Shown here: piece after piece, positions 45,329-53,695 of the stretch
How the letters are laid out: the number at the start of each line of letters is the position of its first letter
Position numbering within the stretch: position 1 is the stretch's first letter
DNA from: Zymoseptoria tritici IPO323
Taxonomy: Eukaryota > Ascomycota > Dothideomycetes > Mycosphaerellales > Mycosphaerellaceae
Direction: 5' to 3'
Assembly: GCF_000219625.1 (NCBI RefSeq)
Contig: NC_018206.1
Span: 1,116,001-1,180,000 of the forward strand
DNA: 64,000 bases
The notes under the pieces: model-generated
Told to the model about the DNA's origin: nothing
Database searches by the model: none
The model's input: only the letters and a program-made list of their open reading frames with translations
Program-made: the position numbers and the translations under genes

Positions 45329-47341
45329 AGTTACCGGTAGAGGTAGGGCCCTCACTACTACTACCAACAGCTAAGAAATCGCTTACTAACAGCACCAACT
45401 GGTAACTATTACCGGATTAGGAAGGAGCTTAAAAAATGAAGCTTAAATGCCTTAAATTGCTAGTGTATCTACTAGTATTGTATCTGTCTATATAGCGTTA
45501 ATTTTCTTATACTCTTAAACGACTCTTAGCGAGCTAATATTACCCTTCTTCGCGTATTTATGTTATACTAGCTCTTACTCTATATTATTTAATCCCTTAG
45601 ATAGTAGTCTATACTAGCTCCTTAAATAGTTATATACCTTAATAGTGTGCTCTTATAGTCGTAAACGACGGTATCCTATTAAGTCCCTACTAGCTAAGAA
45701 GGCTCGTTTATCCTTATTACTTATAATTAGAATAGCTAAGGAATCGAACGCTATACGAGCGAGCTCTAGCTCTATATACCGGCGTTTAAACTAGTATTAA
45801 AGGAGGTTAAGGGGCTCGGTTATCGTATCTTATATATAGTTAGTTAATATATAGTTATCGAGGGGATCGACGCGTACGAAGGGGGTATTAAGTTTACGTC
45901 GTTTAAAGTCGCGGAGGTAATCGAATAGGTCGTCGCTCTCGAGAACGCGTACGGTAGAGGTAGCGGTAGTAGAAGGGGGGGTAGTAGAAGGGGGGGTAGT
46001 AGAAGGGCGGTAGTTACTAATCTAAAGGTTAATAATAAGCTCTCGAACCTACTTAATATAGCCCTATTATTTAGCGGTACTATAAAGCTAAATGTCCTCG
46101 AACTAGCCTATCTTTAGTATCGGATTAAGGATAATAGTAGTATATACTATTAGTATCTTATCGGCGAGTTTCTAATACTTCTTAGCCTTTAGCTATACGT
46201 AGTTATAGTAAGCTAAGAGGTAGTTAAACTACTCGTTAACTAGGGCTTCCTTCTTAAATTTAGCTAAGAACTTAGAGGTATAGTCGAGCGTAAACTAAAG
46301 CGTTAGATACTACTCGAAGAGGTGCTTCTTATTACCCTAAGTAGTTATTATAGTAAGTTCGAAGACGTAGAGGGCGTTATAAAGTCGGTTAATCTACTAC
46401 TAATCGTTCGTAGTAAGGGTATTATCTCGGATAGTACGGTCGGTTCGGAAGAGCCTATAGAACTCTATAAGGCGTTCCCTTATACTCTACGCTCGGCCGA
46501 GTATATAGTAGAAGGAGTTCTAGCGTATAGAGTTGTCTTAGATAAGCTATAAGGGTATAGTTAGTTAAAGGAAGAAGGTATATATCTTAAAGTTAGTATT
46601 CTTAGCAGGGGTTACGGCTCTATAGGGACGGCCGAAATTCTAACGGCTACTCCCTAGCGTATAGGGGAGCTAATTAGAGTAGCCGCTAACGAATTTCGGC
46701 TATTCCTATATAGCTCGAGCTCTACTAGCGTTAAATCTTAAGATTCTTAAAACTTCTAAGGTTAGATTTACTTACCTTTAAATTATTAAACATTACCGCC
46801 GCGCTAGTATACCGAACCTCTATAAACGACTCTATCCTCTACGTCGCGCCCTTATCTACCGGACGATATTATATAGCTTTCTAATAGCTCTACGGTTACG
46901 CTAGAACGCCTCTACCGCCTCGAGAGCGGCCTTCTCGACCTACCGCTCTAATTCCTTTATTACTTTACTACTACCCTTACCGAGTAATATAGCCTTAGTA
47001 ATAAGGTTATTAATATAGCTAAGGTACCGGAGCCGCTTACCCTTACGCTATTTAGTAGTACGGTTTAGATATAGGTACTTAAGGACTATGTCGATAGTAG
47101 GGTCGTTATTAGAGCTATTATCGGCTATAAAGTATCCGGTATATTTCTTAATACTATATTCCTTAATAACCTCTAATAGTAGTATAGAGATATTAACTCT
47201 AGTATACTTACCGCGGAGCCTTCTAAACGCTAACCTCTCGGTCCTCCTTTTACCGCTCTTATCGATAAAGTAAGCGGATATACTAAATATCGTATAGCCG
47301 TTCGGACTCGTCTAGCTATCGAATAATATATATATATTACT

Positions 47342-47354
47342 TAGTACCTCCTTT
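47342..47354. repeat. 13-bp target duplication of the nested insertion, left
   Basis: TAGTACCTCCTTT, identical to 48240-48252. Confidence 0.9.
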
Positions 47355-47377
47355 GTTTGTTTGTTTGTTTGTTTGTT
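47352..47377. repeat. TTTG microsatellite (A-rich tail of the nested insertion)
   Basis: About six TTTG units, the complement of the 3' tail. Confidence 0.9.
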
Positions 47378-48239
47378 CCATTTACGTCCTTTCGGAGTCC
47401 AAGACTATGTAGGACGGCCTTGCCCTAAGGGCAAGGCAGTAGATCTATTTACAATCAAATTCTTCGGTATTCTTTAACCTTAGGGGAAAACCCCGTGCCT
47501 AAGGCAGGACCTGCAAGCAGAATCTGCCGAAGGACTTTAAAACAGCGCAAGACAGAGGAAATCAAACGAGTGTCGTTATCTGTAGCTAGGGCTGCAGAAT
47601 TTTCGTTGTCTGTAGCTGGGGCTGCAGAATTTTCGTTGTCTACAGCTGGGGCTGTAGAATTTTTGCGCCAAGCTTTTTGCAGAATTTTTAGCGGATCCTT
47701 CCGCTTCGCACGTATACTACAAATTCGAAATGTAGTACAAAAGTAGTGCAAAATGCCGTGCAAAAGCACTACAAAAGTAGCTGTCCAACTCGCTATCTTC
47801 TCTTGTCCTTAATATGCCTTTGTAGAACTGTATGCCGCTTCTAAACGTATATAGCTACGCAGGTTAATCGCAGAGTTGTAGATTCCACCGAGTTCCAGCT
47901 CTTTAAAGTGCATGTATGCTTCCTTTCGAGGGCAACGACGTCTCTACTAGAGAAGGGACATGCGATTTCGATTCGGATTTCGAGGAGGTGCGCGTATAGG
48001 ATAGAGTGGACTACTTCTTCTTGTTCGCAACGTAGAGGGCTGTTCGTTCGAATCGTGCTGTTGTTCTGTAGCTTGTGTTTCGAGGCGGATTTCGAGAAGG
48101 ATTTCGGGCGGATTTCGAGAGGTTTTCGAGGAGGTTTCTTCCAGATTTCTTCCAGATTTCTTCCAGACTGTCTTGGTTTCCCTTCCGAGGAAGGTACTTA
48201 CGACGGCCACCGCGTGAAGGTGCAGTCTGTTCGGCCGTC
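47355..48239 (-). mobile_element. Non-LTR-type (LINE/SINE-like) insertion nested in the hAT relic
   Basis: 885 bp flanked by a perfect 13-bp duplication. It lacks inverted repeats and ends, in minus-strand orientation, with a (CAAA)n tail preceded by a GCCTTGCCC/GGGCAAGGC hairpin, all hallmarks of target-primed retrotransposition. Base composition is normal with plentiful CpA and TpG, unlike the host hAT relic. It contains no reverse transcriptase, so it is non-autonomous or internally deleted. Two short minus-strand frames (47455-47769 and 47947-48210) include a 10-residue repeat and a Glu/Arg/Ser/Pro-rich stretch. It inserted after the hAT was RIPped, or was too short or too rare to be RIPped. 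Confidence 0.85.
47581..47664 (-). repeat. 30-bp tandem repeat in the nested insertion
   Basis: Almost three units of exactly 30 bp, each starting at 47581, 47611 and 47641 and containing GCTGCAGAATTTTCG. On the minus strand they encode a DNENSAAPAT-like 10-residue repeat. Confidence 0.9.
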
Positions 48240-48252
48240 TAGTACCTCCTTT
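48240..48252. repeat. 13-bp target duplication of the nested insertion, right
   Basis: TAGTACCTCCTTT, matching 47342-47354. Confidence 0.9.
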
Positions 48253-50900
48253 AGCTCTACTACTAACGCCTTCTTCCGAGCCTAATACTTAGCTATTACC
48301 TACGATCGAATTATTAACGACGTACGAGGTATATAGCCTACGAGGCCCCTATTTATAAAGGATATAAGAGTACGGAAGTACTTATTCTCGAGTATATAGA
48401 AGGCGATATAGTAATATATAATCTAGCGTATAAGGAGGTACTTAAAACGCTCTAGGCTATTACTCGTTACTACCGACACTATAGAGGTAACTATACCCTT
48501 ATAAGCTTCCTTCTTTACTTAATACCCTTCCTTATCGATACTATAAGCCTTTAATATATATATTAAAGGGCCTTAATTACTATTAAGTACTAGTAAATAG
48601 CTACTTCCTTCTCTAATCCTTATAGAGGTAATAGAAGTAGTACGATTTACCGTTCGGATATACTAGCTACTCGCTATTGTTCTATATCTCGCTCTTACGT
48701 TTCCGGAGGCTCTTACTACTCGCAAACTTAAGCTAACGTATATATCTTACGCTATTAATAGTAATATAGTTAGGTAATAAGGGCTTATCGAAGAGGGGGT
48801 TTAAGGGATTAAGGATAATATTATCCGTAGCGCTAGTAGAGGTTACTAGCTATTAGAAGGGTATAGTTTTAGTATATTAAGAGGTAGTAAATAAGGTAAT
48901 AAATAAGGGCAATAAAGGCAATAGTAAGAGCATAGTATATAATAACGCGTAAAGCGTAAAAAGGAGGTTTACGGCTTAGCCGTATATCTATTAATCCTAT
49001 TAGTTCGGAGCTACTTCCGGTTAGTTACCGGTATATACGTAAATCCTTACTACTACTACTAATAGACGAGAAATCGCTTACTAAACTAACCGGTAACTAT
49101 ACTAACTACTACTATTAACTAAATCTACTATACTATTAAGAACACTAGGCTAGCTTAAGGGAGAAAGGTTATTCGATAAAGACGTCTCGGTCTAGGCTAG
49201 GAGCTAATATATAAGATAATAGCTAGCTAGAGATGTTCCTACTTAGCCGGGATTAGCGGGACAGAAATAGTTATCTCTATAGAGGAAAGGTTAACCGCTT
49301 ATTCTTAAGCGAGCGGCAATTTCTTATAGATATAATAGAGCGAACATATATTACGCGGAAGGTTCTTAGATTATAACGAGTATATAAGTAAATAACTAAA
49401 TTCCTTTTAATCGTATCTAAGTCCCGGCTAACCGATAAGAATAGTCGTTAATAATCCTGCCCGGCGACACTACTAGAGCCTATATAAATTTGCCGATTAC
49501 GTCTTTAATAGATCGTATTATTATTAGGGTCGGCGCCCTAGGAATCGGGATCGTACGAACAATTATCGTTGTCTAATTTATACGCGTTACTCTATAAGAT
49601 ATCTAAGCGTTAATAAAGATCCTTAACGGCATTATGTCCTATATCTATATACCTGTTTATACGGCCTATAAGACTAGCTATTCCCGTTCGGGGCGGCGTA
49701 CTTACCGTAGGGAGCGCCTTTATAAGAACTCCGGATATTTAACGTTACGTATATCGTATATATCTATAAATATAGTAAGTATAATAGTAGAATAGGAGTA
49801 TAAAGAGCGGGTCTATATACCGTAAATAACTATAGTATAGGCGGCCGCTAGAAGGGAGAGGATAATAGTAGTCTTAATAGCGAGTATAATTATACTTAAT
49901 TGTTCGAAATTGTTTTTAACTAGTATTGTTATATATCGTTAGAGAGGGGGTTTAATTCCTCTTAGAGTAGAAAGTTTAGTAGTTAGAAGCTAAAGGACAA
50001 AGGATATAGACGAGCTAATATAGCTAGTTAGGTATAAGCTAGTCGAGACATATTAAGGCATCGATCGGACGACTAGGTTTAGCTAGTATAGCCGTTTAAG
50101 TATAACCTAGTCGCGGAATTATATTACTATAGCCGCTACGTTATACGATAAGGATTTTACTAGGTAGAACCTAGAGCCGTAACGACGATACGGTGCTTAC
50201 TACTAGGACAACTACGAACGTATTAAGGACTACGATGTTCCTCTAAAACGTATTATAGATCGATATAGGAAAACGTACCTACGCCGATAACTTAATCGAC
50301 GCCTATATCGCGTAGAAATCGATAATTACTTATATTAGCATTAATCTAGATCGACCGGTGCTGTCTCTAGGGTATAGGTAGTACTTTCCTATGTCGGTAC
50401 GGAGTTCGATTCTACTTACGAGGGTAGCGTTTTATCCGGTACTCTATCGAGACGTTAAACTAGTACGATGCCTTCCGTAATCGTATACTATAGATCGGCT
50501 AGGACTACGCTTTTACTATTTCTAATCTCGCGCGATATTCTAATACGGACGGACCGGTGTCCGAAAACTAGAGGAGAGCGACGATTACGGTTCTAGCGAT
50601 AAATTGTCTAGACTATAATGCCTAGGAGATTCCCTCCCTAAAATAAGGCCTATACTACTACTATAAAGTTATATAGCCTAGACTACTCTAGCTTCCTCCG
50701 CCTTTATATTAACGCGAGCGTTAAGTACTATACGCTTACGAAAGGCTTTAAGTCCGACGAGAAGTTAAAGCTTCGTAGAAGAGGATAGAATAGGCTAGAT
50801 ACTTTATATACCTTAGTATAGTTGTCCTACTAGACGTTCCTATTCGAAGACTAGGCTACGTCTTAATAAATAGCGATTATGCCTATATTTGCTCTACCTC

Positions 50901-50946
50901 TAGTAGGACGTTAGACTTCGTAGCTTCGAAGTCTAACGTCCTACTA
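50901..50946. repeat. Perfect 20-bp hairpin
   Basis: TAGTAGGACGTTAGACTTCG, a 6-base loop TAGCTT, then its exact complement. It survived in a heavily mutated region. Confidence 0.9.
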
Positions 50947-51298
50947 AAGTAGCCCTATCTTATTAGACCCTTATTAATATTTATAGCCGCTATAATGCCT
51001 TATAAAGGCTTCTTAAAATATACTACTATAGCCGGAGAAGAATTTACCGGCTAAGAAGGATTAAGCTCGCGAGATTCCGACGGTATCTACATTTCGGTAG
51101 TACGACTAAATAACCCTAAAGTAGCTTCCGACGTCTTCTCGACTATAGCCTCGAAATTCGCCGCTTCTATTATACCCGCCTATAACTAACTAGTCGTTCT
51201 AAACGACTCTAAGTAGGGCGGCAAATATGCCCGCGCGGTCTAGGCCCCTTCGGTAAGTATAGGCTCTCCGTCGACCTAATATCCTACTTATAGCGTAG

Positions 51299-51323
51299 CT
51301 CGGGTCGACGAAGTCGACCCGAG
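51299..51323. repeat. 11-bp GC-rich hairpin
   Basis: CTCGGGTCGAC, loop GAA, GTCGACCCGAG. An imperfect outer stem extends it toward 51,290 and 51,333. Confidence 0.85.
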
Positions 51324-51739
51324 CGGAGCTATAAGGCGATTTTTCGCGAAGCGACGAGTCGTTCGAGAGGGCTTCGGGGATTTTTCTATAAGCCCTTAAG
51401 GCTTATAGATTAAGGAAAAAATAAGAGACGTCGAAAAAGTACTCTCTTCGGGAAGCGAAAATTATTTTAAGATAATCGGTATTCTAGATATAATTTTCTA
51501 GAGCTTACTATAATTTAGAATCCTTAGCTAGTATTTTTATTAGAATTAGAATACTTAAAGAAAGAAGAGAAAAATAGAACGAGGGCTAGAAAAAAAGATT
51601 AGAGCTTAGAAAAATTAAGAGTAGATATCTACGTAAATAGCCTCTTTTAGGACTTCATAGTTAATATATAGGGTTATTAGAATAAATAGTAGCCTTCTTA
51701 AATACTATATAGAGTTAAAAGGGCGTTAAAAGTATATAA

Positions 51740-53500
51740 ACTACTTATATAATACTAAGAAAATATTAGAAGATCCCTAAGAGTAAGCTACTACTATTTT
51801 TATATTTACTATAAGAATTACTAGAGACTAGCGACTATTTTTCCTAGGCTATATAGATACTAAGAAGGGTTAGAAAAAGAGTAGATAGGTAATAGAAATT
51901 CTATAGAGCCTAGAAAAAATCGATCGGTAATATTAGAAGAGATTAGTATTAATAGATTTCTTTAGAGCTTAGGAGATTTACTAAGGACTAGCTACTATTT
52001 TTCTAAGATTATACTAATAGTAAGGAAGCTATAAAAAATAATAGTTAGGTAGTAGGAATTCTAAAAAGCCTATAAGAAATTAGTAAAAAATTTAGATAGG
52101 ACCTAGATTTAAGCAAATTCTCTAGAGCTTATTAGATTTACTAAGGACTAGCTATTATTTTTCTAGGGCTATATAGATACTAAGTAAGCTAAAAAAAATA
52201 GTAGTTAGGGTATAGAAATTCTATCGAGCGTAAAATAAATTATCGAGTACTTCTTAGGGAGATAAGTTATAAGGAAATTATCTAGAGCCTATTAGATTTA
52301 CTACGGACTAGTTATTATTTTTCTAGGGCTCTATAGATGCTAGAAAGGCTATAAAAAATAGCAGTTTAGTTATAAAAATTCTATAAAGCTTAAAAGAAAG
52401 GGTCGAGGAATTCTTAGTAAGATAAGTTATAGTTAAATTATCTAGAGCTTATTAGATTAACTATAGACTAGCTACTATTTGTTTAAGGCTATATAGATAC
52501 TAAGAAAGCTATAGAAAATAATAGCCGGGTAATAGAAATTCTATAGAGCTTAAAAGAAATCGTTAAAGAATTATTAGGGAGATAAGTTATAAGCAAATTA
52601 TCTAGAGCTTAGTAGATTTACTACGGACTACTTACTATTTCTCTAGGGCTATATAGATATAAAGAAAGCTATAGAAAATAGTAGCTAAGTAGTAGAGACT
52701 TTATAGAGCTTAAAAGAAATCGTTAAACAATTCTTAGGGAGATAAGTTATAAGCAAATTATCTAGAGCTTAGTAGATTTACTACGGACTAGCTACTATTT
52801 TCTTAAGGGTATATAAATACTAAGAAAGCTATAGAAAATAGTAGCCGGGTAATAGAAACTCTATAGTGCCTAAAATAAATCGGCGAGAAATTCGGATATA
52901 ATCTAGAGTTAAGGAAATTCTTTATAGCTTATTAGATTTACTAAGGACTAGTTATTATTTTTCTAGGGCTATATTAATGCTAAGTAAGCTATTAAAAATA
53001 GTAGTTAGGGAATAGAACTTCTATAGAGCGCAAAAAAAATTATTAAGTAACTCTTAGCAAGATAAGTTATAAGTAAATTATCTAGAGCTTATTAGACTTA
53101 CTATAGACTAGTTACTATTTTTAAGAGGCTATATAGATACTAAGAAAGCTATAAAAAATAATCGCTAGGTAGTAGATACTCTATAGCGCCTAGAATAAAT
53201 TAGTAAGTAGGTCTTAGGGTAGGTAGGGTAAAAGAAATTCTCTAGAGCTTTTTAGATTTATTAGGGACTAGCTATTAATTTTGTAGGGCTATATAGATAC
53301 CTAATACTCTATTAAAAATAGTAGTTAGGTAATAGAAATTCTATAGAGCTTAAAATAAATTATTAAGAAATCTTTAGAGAGATAAGTTATAAATAAAGTA
53401 TCTAGAGCTTATTAGATCTACTATAGACTAGCTACTATTTTCCTAGCGTACCTAAATACTATTAAAACCTTAAAAATATAGGATAAGTCTAAGTATATTA
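51740..53500. repeat. 160-bp satellite-like tandem array, about 11 units
   Basis: The marker CTA(A/C/T)(G/A)GACTA and its relatives start at 51821, 51981, 52141, 52301, 52461, 52621, 52781, 52941, 53101, 53261 and 53421, every interval exactly 160 bp. Each unit also carries TAGAGCTTATTAGATTTACT, GGCTATATAGATACTAAG, AATAGAAATTCTATAGAGC and GATAAGTTATAA. Units differ by many substitutions but not in length. 160 is not divisible by three, so coding constraint does not explain the period. The array lies just downstream of the 894-codon frame. The outer limits are approximate. Confidence 0.9.
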
Positions 53501-53695
53501 TAGCTAGCTTAAGGTTAATTACTCTAGTTCTAAGAATCTTAGGGTATATTCTCTTAAGCTATAGAGTTCCTAGTATTTATTATAAGGATATACTACTAAG
53601 AAAGCGAAAGGAAAGATAGTACTACTAACGAAGAAGTAAGAAATATATAGATCTTCTATATAAATATACCCTAAGCCTCTAGCTTTCTAATAATC

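Larger units (their letters stand above)
45600..48730 (-). pseudogene. hAT transposase, split and stop-riddled
   Basis: Reading the minus strand from right to left: a degraded BED zinc finger near 48,600-48,705 (YPNGKSYYFYYLYKD, where the Tyr pairs were probably Cys/His). After the nested insertion comes the catalytic region: LFDS-stop-TSPNGYTIFSISAYF near 47,280-47,330, RLRGKYTRVNISILLLEVIK near 47,170-47,230, and FIADNSSNNDPTIDIVL near 47,090-47,150. Near 45,640-45,790 LARIAFDSLAI with YRRLRL is the hAT C-terminal dimerisation domain. Stops are TAG/TAA at Gln/Trp positions. The 885-bp insertion splits the frame at AKGGT. Confidence 0.8.
45329..49099 (-). mobile_element. hAT DNA transposon relic, RIP-saturated
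   Basis: A hAT transposase relic on the minus strand is framed by TAGTTACCGGT on the left (45329) and ACCGGTAACTA on the right (ending near 49,099), a candidate 11-bp terminal inverted repeat. Inside each end there is also a related 75-85 bp segment in direct orientation (45329-45405 and 49022-49098), both containing AGAAATCGCTTACTAA. I could not find a clean 8-bp target duplication, so the exact ends are tentative. Apart from the nested 885-bp insertion, the interior is nearly free of CpA and TpG. Confidence 0.65.
49100..51740. other. RIP-saturated sequence, unidentified relic
   Basis: AT-rich, nearly devoid of CpA and TpG, full of TAG/TAA in all frames but with many CpG. Parts of the plus strand read like decayed coding sequence (for example FLRLYINASVKYYTLTKGF near 50,695-50,755), but I cannot name a family. 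It contains two strong hairpins, at 50,901-50,946 and 51,299-51,323. Most likely one or more dead transposons. Confidence 0.5.

Noticed and set aside
45018..45398. 126-codon minus-strand frame right of Gypsy copy 2
   Set aside because: No recognisable domain, and it overlaps the hAT end; not supported as a gene.
48040..48065. Pol III B-box-like GTTCGAATC in the nested insertion
   Set aside because: It lies in the orientation opposite to the tail and has no matching A-box, so a tRNA-derived SINE is not supported.
51740..53500. CRISPR-like array
   Set aside because: Whole 160-bp units repeat with no short conserved repeat and unique spacers, in a fungal genome; it is a satellite-type array.
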